DNA of 64,000 nt from Sclerodactyla briareus (taxonomy: Eukaryota; Echinodermata; Holothuroidea; Dendrochirotida; Sclerodactylidae), in contig JAODTK010004387.1 of NCBI GenBank assembly GCA_026419785.1, positions 1-64,000 of the forward strand. Direction: 5' to 3'. This document shows, in pieces, positions 21,043 to 32,114 of the stretch. The notes beneath the pieces are model-generated. The model searched no databases, was not told where the DNA came from, and worked only from the letters and a program-made list of their open reading frames with translations. The position numbers and the translations under genes are program-made. Position 1 is the stretch's first letter, and every line of letters starts with the position of its first letter.

Positions 21043-24000
21043 ATGGCTCGGCTATTGCATGTTGATTGTCTGCTGTGGATTGCCTTTTCCACACCAGCAT
21101 TATCTCATAGATGCACTTAGTTGACAAAAAGTTCAAGCCATGTAAAACAGTTTGCACTAGAAACTATAGGATGAATTAATTAAGAAGCTATTCCCCTTCT
21201 ATCTCTTTATATCTGTACTTAGTCGTGACGGAGTCTGTAGAATTTGTCACCTCATTTTACCTTAATCGAATTGCAACCTACTCGAAGAGATGTTATAAAG
21301 TTACTGCCAGCTTCTGATAAAAAAAACTTGATACACACCTTGTTAATTCAAAACTAAGGCTAGAAATGAAGCCACAGTCGGAGGGAAGGAAAGTTAGTCG
21401 TCCGCTATTCGTGCATCCACGAAACAGTTTCATATTGAACTATATTAGTTACAGTAAGTCTCATCCTACTTCGACCTCTCGTTACTGTAATAGTACAAGA
21501 AGGTGGTATGTATACCGATTTATATTCTCGCGTAACCTTTTGAAGATTCCCGTCTCATTATACCACTCTATATTGGCCATAGTGGTTTCGCAGGCGGTGC
21601 AGCACAACCCCTCTTTTTTCACCAAATCCTTATTTCCCAAGAAAATTTGTTAAATGCAATACTACTCACATGTTGTCAGCAATTCCACAATCCGTGTATA
21701 TCTAAAGCAGTCGACCATGGTGAATTGCATGGAAAAACGGAGTATGGAAATTTCTGTTAAAACCGGCGTGATCGCCTGACGGATTGGAAATACCGACATA
21801 GCACTTCAAATCCCAGGTGAATTAGACTAGAGTATGAATACGTCTCATAATCATTCATATCTGCGAAATAGGCGAGATTTCTTTTTTTTCCTCGTGTAGG
21901 GGCGTTACGACTTCAGCCACGAATAGCAAAAGCTAATTCGCCCACTATACAAAGCAGTCGACAAACAAGCCAGACGTGTGTCTGGGAACTACAGCAACAG
22001 GTTAAATTGAAATTGTTTTAGATACAAACCCTAAATAATCTCTTAAAAATCGTACCAGGCAATACGGTTCTATAACCCTAATCCAGTCTCCTTACCCTCG
22101 TAATTACCTGCAACACAGAGTAGTAGTCGCGTATCAGGACAGACATATGGGCAGAAGGGAGTCGCTCTACCTAGAGGATGTGCTGCGTATCGAATCCCCA
22201 GTCAGCCCCAGGTAAATTTAATCAGTAATGTTATCTTACTTAGTAGCCATTCTCGTCCAAGCTGCTGACGCTTACCTTCTCTCGCTAAAGCATTATACCT
22301 GAACGAGAGATAAAAAAGTGTCATGCTTATTAGGCAAGTTGTGTTCGGAATCAAGTTTGCTGTCCCGAGTAGCGATATCGAGTAATAAATTACTAGAATC
22401 GAAGTGAAAATTTGGTTAGTTGTTTGATTTTATAGTCACGAATATTTTTCAAATATCTTGAAAGAAGACTTTCTAAATTATAGCTGAAATAATAATCAGT
22501 TCCATCAGTTTTGTGGGGTTATCATCATTTAAAAAGCAATAAAGATTAAATAAATTTGATCCTAAAAAAGTTGCACATATCGAAATTTTCCATTCATTGT
22601 GTGCGTATGTGTACATTTATCCTTGTGATTTTTTTTTGTTTATAGTAGTTCATAGTTTCATTTAGAAACAACGTTGTGCGTGTCACAATGTATCTATGTG
22701 TTCGATTGAACGTGTCCAGTCATTTGACTTGAGAATATGCGATTTAAACCATTCACACTTACACCACAAACAGATAAGTGCATTTTAAAATTTGCAGGAC
22801 CCCAGTCAGCACTTTTGTACACCACCATAGAGTAGACCCCTAATGGAAGCTTTGCACCAACCATGTACCATAGTAACCGTTGCTGTAGTGACCATGGGAA
22901 GCGCTGTATGGCGACCATCACCGGTATATAGGCGAATAGCAACTTACTACAATCCTCATCGCGTTCCGGGACCGATTAGATGGGAAGACGAGAATTACGA
23001 CAAAGATACTAAACATATGTCATCTCTAGTATCATCAAGCATAAGCGCAAGCTCAAAATCGAACCTGTGGGTCTAGGACTATACGGAGAGAGTGGGGGGG
23101 TTTAGCAGCTTGCTTTGTCACTGTTTGATTTGCTACCAGAGAGGAGTCACCTTACATTACACAATTAGTACATATATCTGGCGGTGACCCCACCTCGCCA
23201 TGCGCGTCTGCGTTTCCCCTCCCGATTCACTGAGCTCTGTTTTACCATGATGGCCACGTGAACACGCTAAAATTGACATTAGTATTTACGATACGCGAAT
23301 GAACCACCACGAGTCACTCGATTTACTGGGCATACAAGTCGACTCCACTTTATGAACACTTTCTGGGAAAGAAAAAAACAGACGGGAAGCGTTGCCTGAT
23401 TCATCAGTAGAATAAGAGGAGATGGAAATTAGATCAGTTACTATTTCCGTTTTTTTCTGTCAATGCTTCCTCTTAATACACTTTTCGTTGAACTTAAGTG
23501 ACCTCTGTGCAACGATCGTCCCGACATTTATAGTGCCTCTGGTTTGCTTGTAGTGTTCGCAGATAAAATAATCTGCCAACAAGAAACGTTTCATATTTTC
23601 ACAAAGGTTCCCCCCCCCCCCCAAATTTAATATAGTGGATCGCACTCAGTTTTGCTGTCTGCATTCTGATACATATGCCTACTGGTACAAACTCGTCGTA
23701 GCGTCTGGTGAAGATATAATGTAATTGGTATGTTGCTCATTCCGCCGATGGCTCAACGGGAGGCAGTCTCGATACGCTTCTCAACTATTCCTGATTAAGA
23801 ACAATCACCTCCAACCTAGAAAGTGGCTCCACCGTTTTCTATTTTTGCTCACTCGCTCGTCGAGTTTAGCAGCAAAGCACTCGTACACACCGAATGCCTT
23901 CTCTCTATTTGGTTTATGGGTTGGACCTGTAAAGGGTGCAGGTATGGAAAGGAACATGCCGTGTTTTTCCTAATATTCCCCATCATGTTTTTTCCCACGT

Positions 24001-24890
24001 CCACCCTGTGATTTCTTATCGTCTTTCAGGCTAGGTGTGATGTAACGAACACATTACAACGAATTGTTAGTATCAAACGGTCACAAGCTGGGAGTTTGAA
24101 ATGTCGCTGCTGATGGGGTACATCGGCTAATAGGGTTTATTTAACTATAGATCCTCTCATGCTCTCATGGCAGAACTTTGGCATCCCTTTCGCCCTAGTT
24201 CGGAAACTCACTAACGACCAATAGCGGGTTTTAGGTCTTCTCTGTCCATGGAATCAACAACACAGGGTCCACCATCCAATAGAGCAATGCAACAACATGG
24301 CAATAGTTATCCAATTGTTCTGTCCTAATCCAACTGACATCTAAAAGTATAATTTACCTCATTTCCGTTACATTTCCTGTTGCGTGAGTCAAGCTTTGGA
24401 TGTATCCTATCCATGCATCGACTTTAGACACTGAGTCATCAGAAAATTCAATACAAGATGACAACTAATTTTTCGCAGGGATATGAGTTAGATTTCACGC
24501 CATGACTTGTATAGTTTCATCTAATTCGAGCTGACCTCATACACATCGGCTTTTGAATCCAGCTAATCTGTAAGAAAATCCCATGAATGAGGTGAAGGGT
24601 GGTGGGATACCACTTCTAGTATAGTGATCTATTCTTATATAAAGTTGCTTCATTAATATCCTCAATATTCTCGGAGAGGTACAAAAACCAAATATTGTCA
24701 TATATCTGGCGATGCTGTTTTAGGCCAACTTGTGATTTACAAAGATGTAGATCAGATAATCGAGCCCACTAATTATTAACTCTCGAATTGTTAGGCGATC
24801 ATTACTGATCTAATGTAATCCAATGCATTTATTTCCGACCAAAAAAAGAATGAAAACAGGCGACTGTAGTATTACGTATATATTCAAATA
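21043..24890. other. No gene seen
   Basis: Nearly 4 kb with scattered short frames. A tRNA-like scrap with a box-B-like TATCGAATCCCC near 22,182 is too weak to call. A C-run lies at 23,609-23,622. Confidence 0.5.
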
Positions 24891-24894
24891 TCGA

Positions 24895-24968
24895 GATTAT
24901 TATTATTATTATTATTGCTATTGTTACGATTATTATTATAATAATTAGTATTATTATTATTATTAAAA
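24895..24968. repeat. (TTA)n microsatellite
   Basis: ATT/TTA triplets with a few interruptions, followed by an A-run. Confidence 0.97.
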
Positions 24969-25082
24969 AAAAACCTGTAACCGGAATTCTCGTATCACCA
25001 GGGGTCTCCCTTTACACACTTGGAAGATACACGAAGATCGGACTAATTCCTGAACCAATAGTAGTCAATGCGTCATTATAAA

Positions 25083-25910
25083 TTATATTATGCCCCCGAT
25101 GCACCCTTCAGCTCGTCCCGCCCTCTCTTCGCCAGCTGATTCATGTTGAGCAGTAGAGTGATTTGTGAAATTCAGCATCGACGTTTCACAGTTATATGAT
25201 TCTGTATACCCACCGATGTAGTCAAGACGTAGAGATTCTTCTGAAGAGGAGCCGTCAGTTGTATCAACATGCACCTCTCAACGAGTTTGGTTAGGAAGTG
25301 TAGGTTATTGACGGCATAACGGTAGGGCAAACAATCGACGTTTTCCACAATCCTAGGCAAGATCTTCAGACTTCAAAAAGGTAATGATGATTTTCATTAG
25401 AAGTGAAATATTTCAGTATGTGCGCCTTGAGTACGAGGGCTGGGATGGGGCCTGATTTACAATTGATGAATATTGTTAGCAGAATAGCGTTCCACATGTC
25501 CTCCTTCACTCTAGTGTTGCATCCCACTGCATCAATTGCCGCACTACAGCAATAACTGGCTGTACCCCCTTCAGTCTTCCGATTTTGAAAGAAGGTTTTG
25601 AAGAAATGCGAGGAGAACCGGTTTGCCATAGTCTGGCATTGGGTTTGTGCCAGTGTCACCCATTAGACCATTAATGACTCGGTAGGATTTCCTATTACCA
25701 TTTCCACATTCTTTTGCGGAATTCGTGACGAGCCTGATTACTGTATTACTGTGTGTTTCATTCCCGTTTCTACGTGTCTTTTGTGTCCTTGGCTTTCCCG
25801 ACATTCTCCTTCGCTTTGAACAGCTATTTCGTAACCAGCCTCATTTAATTCTACAGGTTACACATTTGATGGACAAGTCTAATAACGATTGCAATCCATC
25901 ATTAATTCTG
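25083..25910 (-). pseudogene. Decayed LINE (CR1/L2-like) reverse-transcriptase 5' region
   Basis: Read on the minus strand, pieces in successive frames follow the known order of CR1/L2-type ORF2. First comes a linker with VINGLMGDTGTNPMPDY (25,629-25,676). Next is NRFSSHFFKTFF, like the family's ADxFxxFFxxKI. Then SGPIPALVLKAH matches the DPIPxxLLK motif. NNLHFLTKLVERCMLIQL (~25,270-25,320) matches the YRPISNLPFLSKxxE motif. Finally ESYNCETSMLNFTNH matches the HHSTETALLxVxND motif. Several frameshifts interrupt it, and the catalytic FxDD part is absent, so it is a truncated dead copy. Confidence 0.75.
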
Positions 25911-26084
25911 TGAACCAATGTATTCAATCCATATCAATTTCATCAAGGGTCCGATGAACTGCTCTTGATCTGTGTCAAGTTTATCAGATCATTATTCTTT
26001 AGCTCTCTGATGAATGAATTCCTATTTGAACTCTTTCTTAGCCAGTATGAAATGAGAATTGTTAAGAATTGTTAAGGAGCAGAA

Positions 26085-26580
26085 GAATAGCAGAGTGTTA
26101 TCAGTGTCGCTGGCATGCAACAGGCCCTGGGTTTCAATTCCCAGGCCGACCAGTCCGGGCGTTTCAGAAGGGCTGTACTGCAGTTCGACGGGAGTGTTCC
26201 TGGTCTGAGGTTCCTGGTCCTGCTTGACAGTGGGTGTTTTTTTTTTGGCCTTGGTAATTTCACCGAGGGTTGTTGCGGGGGCACTTGCAATAGGCTATAC
26301 GTCGGTCGCTGGAGCAGTAGTGTCGAACATCTTCCGACTCTCCAGGTTCTGAGAAAGTGGTCAGGTCCTGGAGTTCACTGATGTCCGCGGCGGGGACGTA
26401 ATTGCCGTTCCCGGGAGCAGGGATTGGTGTAACTCCTGCCTCGTTATCTCGTTATCATCTGAGCACTAGTCGAGAAGCGAAGGCGATCAAAAAGGCGATC
26501 AAAAATTCGGTTAGGGTTCCATGATGAGTCAAATTGGCTTCCTGAACCCGTAGCATCAAATCAAATCCGATTCACGCGTA
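26085..26580 (+). mobile_element. SINE family S2, copy 3 (best preserved)
   Basis: The head CAGTGTCGCTGGCATGCAAC with box-B-like GGTTTCAATTCCC at 26,130-26,142 is tRNA-like. The body has CACTTGCAATAGGCTATACG, TCCTGGAGTTCACTGATG, TTCCCGGGAGCAGGGATTGG and ATCATCTGAGCACTAGTCGA. The 3' end is a short AATCAAATC-type tail. It is about 490 bp, long for a tRNA SINE, and has no ORF of its own. Other copies are at 10,965, 12,290 and 51,375. Confidence 0.85.
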
Positions 26581-26912
26581 TGAAGTACAGTTACATGGAA
26601 CATAGTCTGATAATAGAAGGCCGCGAAATTAAACAATATACCCATCGCCCGTAAATACAATATCGGAATGATCCATGTGAATATTCTTATTTTCAAACCA
26701 GAAAACTGATTCCAGAAATGAGCACGATACTGGTGACTGCCGGAGAGTCGACGGCCATAAATGTCAACATTGGTCAGATTGATGTTGTTAATCATGACTT
26801 ATCAAGTCACCTATTCAAACGAGATCAGTTTGATGATTGTTCCTGCTCCATTCCAATGTTATCTCTGAATAACAGGCCAACAAAACACCCCCCCTCTCGC
26901 TTCTCGGTTTGT

Positions 26913-27513
26913 TCACGACAAATAATTGTGGATAGCGTGCCATGTTAGCATCTCCGAGTTTTTGCTTGAGGGCCAAGTAATAACGGCAATATCTGTAATT
27001 TCGTCAAAACAACATGTTTCTATCCAGCTATCTCCTGCAACTATTTCCATCGGCATGTCAAGTGTCATGTAAAGTTTCATGGTCAATATGTACTGGGATA
27101 TTCCAGCTACGATTTGAATTCGCCTTACCACTTTTCAGCCCCCGAAACGGTTCTAATATATCACAATCTTTAATGCGTGAGATACCGCCGTGGAGGGACA
27201 GGACATGAAAACGCACCTTCTTGAGTGCTCGGATAAGCTCCTGGCTAGAGGGTGTTGTGATTCGATCCGACTCTATTGCAACTGAAACGAGAATTAAAGT
27301 AACACGCAATAAAACCACTATTGTGACTCCGTAGCTGTCCGAAGTAAAAACAAGATATGATTCACCGGACAGCTGACGTGCATTAGTCCTAAAGGAGTGC
27401 TGCTTTAAAACTCGATTGGACATCCTGCTGTGACAAGTGTGATTTAAGATGGCGTGTCGGATTTCCTTTTGGAAAATATACCTGAGTGTGGTTTGTGTTT
27501 TTTTGGCAGTCAT
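26913..27513 (-). CDS. Hypothetical minus-strand open region (151- and 72-codon frames)
   Basis: A 151-codon frame (27,513 to 27,058) overlaps a 72-codon frame (27,131 to 26,913) in another phase. The second reads plausibly protein-like (phrases MEIVAGDSWIE and FDEITDIAVITW). I recognise no family, and no splice sites were convincing. It could be a decayed exon or chance. Confidence 0.25.
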
Positions 27514-27539
27514 TGCTATCGGCTCGATATGACTGTTTT

Positions 27540-28215
27540 AGTAACCCTAGAGTCATGTAACTTCAAGAATCAATACCCTAACAGCCTACCTTAGCCTTAG
27601 GTGGTTGCCAATGCAGTGCCAGGCGTGGAACCATACTAATAAATATGACAACAAGCGCAATGCGAAACGTCTCGAGATAGCAGCGGAACGTCAAAATGCC
27701 TGTGGCGAATACACTGCATGTTCTTCACCGATCCACATTTATTGTTTTTTTCAATTTAATTAACCTCACTGACTAGGTCGTACCCTTGTAATGGCTTGGA
27801 ACATGTCTACCACATTAGCCTGATATTTTCTATCAGTGCCCAGCACAAAGTACCCAACTAATTCATTCCTAGGCCTGTATATAAGCTATATATTCTCAAC
27901 AAAACTTGATGTGAACCCAGCACAACTCCTGGGCCTGTAGCAGTGACCAGTGGAAATACGGACTTGGATCCACAATTGAAATCTACCCAACACCTACTCA
28001 TGAGAAGGTGATCGCGGATCTCCCACAGAACTGCCTGTTATCCCCCCCCATCTGGCCCATTGCCTGTATTCCAGCCACCTCATTGCTGACAGACAAATTG
28101 AACAGTCCCCCAACCATACCAGCATCCAGGCCTGCTGCCTGAGGGAGTAATGTAACAAACCACTCTCACAGAGAGTTCCATGGGAATGGCTGTGGGGGGG
28201 GAAAAAATAGACAAT
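27540..28215. other. No gene seen
   Basis: Unremarkable sequence with a CCTAACAGCCTACCTTAGCC phrase and no long frame. Confidence 0.5.
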
Positions 28216-28505
28216 TTGGGGTAATTAATTGGATTTAATTAAAATCTAATCACACTATGCAAAGAAAAATGTAACTCAGCCTAGCCAGTGGCATGCTTCA
28301 TCCACCCATGAAGTTTCAACCTGATTGCATGTCGGTTCAGAAGTTACGAATGCAGACTTATTGGGGTAATTAATTGGATTTTATTAAAATTTCATCACAC
28401 TATGCAAAAAAAAAAAAAATGTAACTCAGCCTAGCCAGTGGCATGCTTCATCCACCCATGAAGTTTCAACCTGATCGCATACGGAAGAAGTTAGGAATGA
28501 ACGTG
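28216..28505 (+). repeat. 145-bp tandem duplication
   Basis: TTGGGGTAATTAATTGGATT begins both units (28,216 and 28,361). Both continue with TGTAACTCAGCCTAGCCAGT and CATGAAGTTTCAACCTGAT. The second unit has an A-run lengthened to about 14. Confidence 0.95.
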
Positions 28506-28959
28506 AACGCTTCCTTCAACCTATCATCACGTCCGTGGTTGACAGGTCAATTACTTATGGAAAACAGGAGGTACTCCAAACCAAAGTGTTGTTGGGAATG
28601 AGAAGCAGGCCCCTGCGAACGATTTTTATACTGGGGGTGCTGAGCTCTCCGGTACAGAAGACACCTCACCCTACCCCCTACACAAAAACCTACATTTTCG
28701 TCATTTTCATTTTTCAGATTTTTTCTTTTGCAATTTTTTTTTTACTTTGTGTTTAGTGAGTTCATAGGCTAATAGCGCGTGATTTCCATTAGACAGTGCA
28801 CCCTGATGTACCCGCGGTAACGGTACCCTAATCTGTTAATTAGCAGCACGAGGCAAGGGCGACCCATAGCAAGCAAAATAACAGTTAACAGCGAGCGTAG
28901 TGCCAGGTTTCTGGTGTAGGGGAAAAAGTTAACTCAGGGGCCCGGGGCCCCCCGCATTA

Positions 28960-29880
28960 TGGACCGCCGTCAATGAGGGTGTAAGGGAAGGGAGTATCCA
29001 TCGTCCCTCAGGGGCGGCGATCTGTGTTGATATTGGGGGGACAAGAGGGTACACCATATAAGCGGAGCGCCACCATGGGTTGGCGCGTAGTGTAGAAGGA
29101 AATTTTTTAAGTTTTCCAGAAACAGACCCCCCCCAGATTGCAGGGAACCCAACTTCTGGGGTTCATGGCATACGCAACACTCCCTAAAATCGTCATAAAT
29201 TCCCAAATTTTGTTATGTTCACAAGAAAACATTCTTGGAGGAACTGATCGATGTTTATTATTTTACAATTCGGGCGCCCCCGTCGGTTTTGTTGACCGCT
29301 TAGGGTACAAGATTTTTGTTTTGTTTACAGACCCCCCAATTTGAAAGGAAACGACGGGCATTCCCGGACGGATGGCAGTGAGCAACGTCCCTAAAATTGG
29401 CAATAAATTTCAGAATTCATATTTCTAGAGACGTTCTTGAAGGAAACCATCGATGTTTATTCCGCTACAAAAATTCCCCCCCTGGGCCCGGGGGGGGGGG
29501 GGGGGGCCCCCCCCCAGCCGGCCACCATCAGTGGAGCGTAGGGTACAAGGGAAATTTTTCGTTTGACAACCCCTCAATTGCAGGAAACGGTAATTCCCGC
29601 GCTGCATGGCAGTGAGCAACGTCTCTAAAATTGGCAATAATTTTCAGAAATTTGTATTTCAAGAAACGTTTCTGAAGGAACTAATTGTTGTTTTATCAAC
29701 ATGTTGTTTATTCCTTTAAATTCAAAAGGAACTGACCTACGTTTATTCATTACAATTCCCACCCAATCGTGACGCGTACTACGTACAAGAAAATAGTCTG
29801 ACAGACCCCCCCCCCCCCACTCGACTACGGCAGTATGCAATCAATGATAATGACAGTAAATTTCAGAAAACTGATCGATG
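28960..29880 (+). repeat. Diverged ~220-bp tandem array, about four units
   Basis: Repeated landmarks are CAGACCCCCC, GGCAGTGAGCAACGTC (29,377 and 29,610; degenerate at 29,165), TAAAATTGGCAATAAATTTC, AACGTTCTTGAAGGAA, ATCGATGTTTATT and GGAGCGTAGGGTACAAG. Units are diverged and their lengths vary because of internal C/G runs, notably 29,477-29,516. A short exon-like frame on the minus strand begins just past the right edge. Confidence 0.8.
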
Positions 29881-29915
29881 TTAATCCGTACATTTCTTCA
29901 TCGTGGGTTCCATTT

Positions 29916-30333
29916 CTACCATAGCATGTCTAGAGATCTTCCATCGAAGGACCCTTCACTTGGGTTGGAGGCTGCCGCAGATTGAAAATTTGCTTGAACA
30001 TCATTGTCATGGAAATTGTGTGCATTTTCGGGCGTTTGATTGAAAGAATTGAGCCAGTCGTCAAAACTTCTCATGTCTCAGAAATGTTTCGCGCCGCTCC
30101 GCGCCTGTATAGTTCCATACGTCAATCACGTAAACCTCCATAATGTGCACAATCCCCTGCCCTGTTGTTTTTCGTACATATAGCTTTTTTTCTATTAAAA
30201 AACAGCACGTCAGGCTGACAAAGCCAATCTGAACAATGAGGATCAGAAGTAGACTAAAACTGTGTGCAGTGTTAATAAAATGGCAGTTGGATTCCGACAT
30301 GTTGTAGTGGGGGAGGAGAAGGGGGTGCAACAT
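29916..30333 (-). CDS. Exon-like frame encoding a membrane-spanning protein C-terminus
   Basis: The 90-codon frame from 30,333 contains a ~22-residue hydrophobic stretch (SFSLLLILIVQIGFVSLTCC), then a basic KK/RK flank and a soluble part (IMEVYVIDVWNYTGAERRET). The frame ends at a TTTT run near 30,060. One phase over, the sequence stays open to a TAG at 29,916, with natural-looking composition (DDWLNSFNQTPENAHNF, then a Ser/Asp-rich end). A one-base homopolymer difference, by assembly error or decay, would explain the phase change. I do not recognise the family. It reads like the last membrane helix and cytosolic tail of a membrane protein. Confidence 0.4.
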
Positions 30334-30667
30334 GAATCAAGTCATAAAACAAATTCTCCTCGTGGCCTACCTATATTTTTTCACCACACTTGAAGATGAC
30401 TCGTATGGACAAAAATAATTTGCCAGAATCTGACAAAGTAGTGTACACGTGGGCTTGCTGTATTATACATGTAATGGCAAAGATAGGATACAGCGCTCGC
30501 AGCGCGATTTTTTTTGTATTCGGCCTCCTCAACAAAAACAAGTTAACAATTGATAAGAAATATGAGTTTAGAATTTGGCCCTACTGTAATATGAGTATGG
30601 CTGACGGTAAATGGGGTGTGGCAACACAGTGACCTGAAATCGGTAGGGGTGGGGCGTCAGAGAAATC

Positions 30668-30690
30668 TGGGGGTGCTGCAGCACCCCAGC
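30668..30690. other. Perfect GGGGTGCTGCAGCACCCC palindrome
   Basis: An 18-bp perfect palindrome able to form a hairpin, followed by a C-run. It could be a transposon end, but no partner end was found. Confidence 0.6.
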
Positions 30691-30707
30691 ACCACCCCCC
30701 CCCCATT

Positions 30708-30855
30708 CGCAGGGGCCTGATGAGGAGTAGGTGATATTCTGACAGCTTATATGCTAATTGAGCAGGTATAGGTTCTGACGCTTCTAAACAGGAAACCAGT
30801 GCATTGGTGATATAATCTTGAGACTCCAATGTTGCAATGGCTGGTGTGACCTATG
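30708..30855 (-). CDS. Possible exon upstream of the membrane-segment frame
   Basis: Minus-strand frame reading VTPAIATLESQDYITNALVS and on to YKLSEYHLLLIRPLR before a G/C-rich low-complexity stretch. It lies ~375 bases upstream of the frame at 29,916-30,333 on the same strand. An AG just before the open part (CAAGCATAG) could be a splice acceptor. No family recognised. It could be an exon of the same gene, or chance. Confidence 0.25.
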
Positions 30856-31317
30856 CTTGACCCAGTGTCATTGATACAGTAAGGGGGATATAATGTTGAA
30901 GAATCACTATAGGATTCATGGGCATGATTTGTTTTCCACTCAGTTGTGGCAGTTATAACAAATCATTTCAGTAATAAATGTAATGTCTGATTCGTTTTAG
31001 GAGATGGAAAGCTGCTGATAAACAAATGTTCCACGAAACATTTCTCTTTGGCTCACATTCTGAAGGTCGTCGGTAGGAATCACTGTCCCATCCATGCAAT
31101 GTTGTTTCTTGTGCCTTCTTAAAGCTTATCTATTTGTATCTATTCGTCCTCTCCCAGTCTTTTTTTTCCTAAGCTTAGTCAGGCTCCTTTCTATATTTTG
31201 CGGATATCTTTGGTCTGATAAGCATTAATCCGAAGTCAATTATGTCATCTCAATGAACTGTCCACAATCCGTATGACCAATTCGAGATGCAATAAATGAT
31301 CGAGATTCTCACACGTC

Positions 31318-32110
31318 TCAGAAGTCATTAGAGTAAAGAAACCAAGGAAGCCAGGTGACTGATATTGAACTGAACGGAGGCTGAATTTTGTGGGTAGAGG
31401 GGCAGTACAGAAGGCAGAACCTTCGAACTGGGAGAGGTTGCGAACAGTAGACTGTTACATGTCGCATGGCACCGAGTAAGAAACGAGATGGGATATAGAA
31501 TGTGGAAGCGTGATAGATCGCACTCCGCATGCCGCTTTGTTCAAAGAAGTAACAGTGAGTGAGAGAGTCATCCATAATCAGTCTAATGGCCTTGGCCTGG
31601 ATCTTATCAAGGGTTTCTATAATACTCAAATGGACTCCTTCCTCCTTGAGCATGGCAACAATCTCAGCTGAGGACGGATTGTGCTTTATACAGCCGCAGT
31701 AATGCATAGGTTCAACTTAATACTGATTCCAAGAAATGAACACACGTTCCAAGAAACATTGCTTTGTAATGAACAACAATATGGAATTCCAACTGAGGAA
31801 AGTGTCAGATATGTCCCAAAAGGAACCTCCCCAAAACCATGGAATCTAAGTATCCCAGATCAGAACCACAAAGGCAATTCGAGGAACGGATTCGTCATGA
31901 TTCCTGCTTGTACCTAAAAGTGACCAAGTTATCACGACCCAACAGGTTTACAATTGCAAGTTTTAGTTTCAAATGTCTGCAATGAACCAAGTTAGCGAAA
32001 ACCAGTGAGAGGATGACAGATTTCATTGGACAGACTGGTGTCATCAGCAAAAGAGGCGAAATTAAGGAGGCAATTGAAAGAAACGGGAATATGTCGTGAA
32101 AAATTCGTTA
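31318..32110 (-). pseudogene. Decayed 3' part of a LINE ORF2 (reverse transcriptase box and C-terminal domain)
   Basis: On the minus strand NFASFADDTSLSNE (FADD at 32,040-32,051) is the catalytic reverse-transcriptase box. About 430 bases downstream LDKIQAKAIRLIMDDSLTH matches the LDRVQxKAIRLINDxxLT motif that follows the reverse transcriptase in jockey/CR1-like LINEs. In between, a phrase like LSWN fits the family's LGxxxSxDLSW motif. Frames shift several times. The 5' part is missing, as is usual for truncated LINE insertions. Confidence 0.75.
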
Positions 32111-32114
32111 TACA

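Noticed and set aside
22150-22240. tRNA-like scrap with TATCGAATCCCC.
   Set aside because: No convincing box A at the right distance and no body shared with other copies.
27449-27532. 27-codon plus-strand ORF beginning MACRISFWKIYLSVVCVFLA, like a type II membrane anchor exon.
   Set aside because: It is very short, ends in a stop without a clear splice donor, and lies opposite a longer minus-strand frame.
29397-29637. Overlapping ORFs rich in Gly and Pro on both strands.
   Set aside because: They lie in a diverged tandem array with C/G homopolymers.
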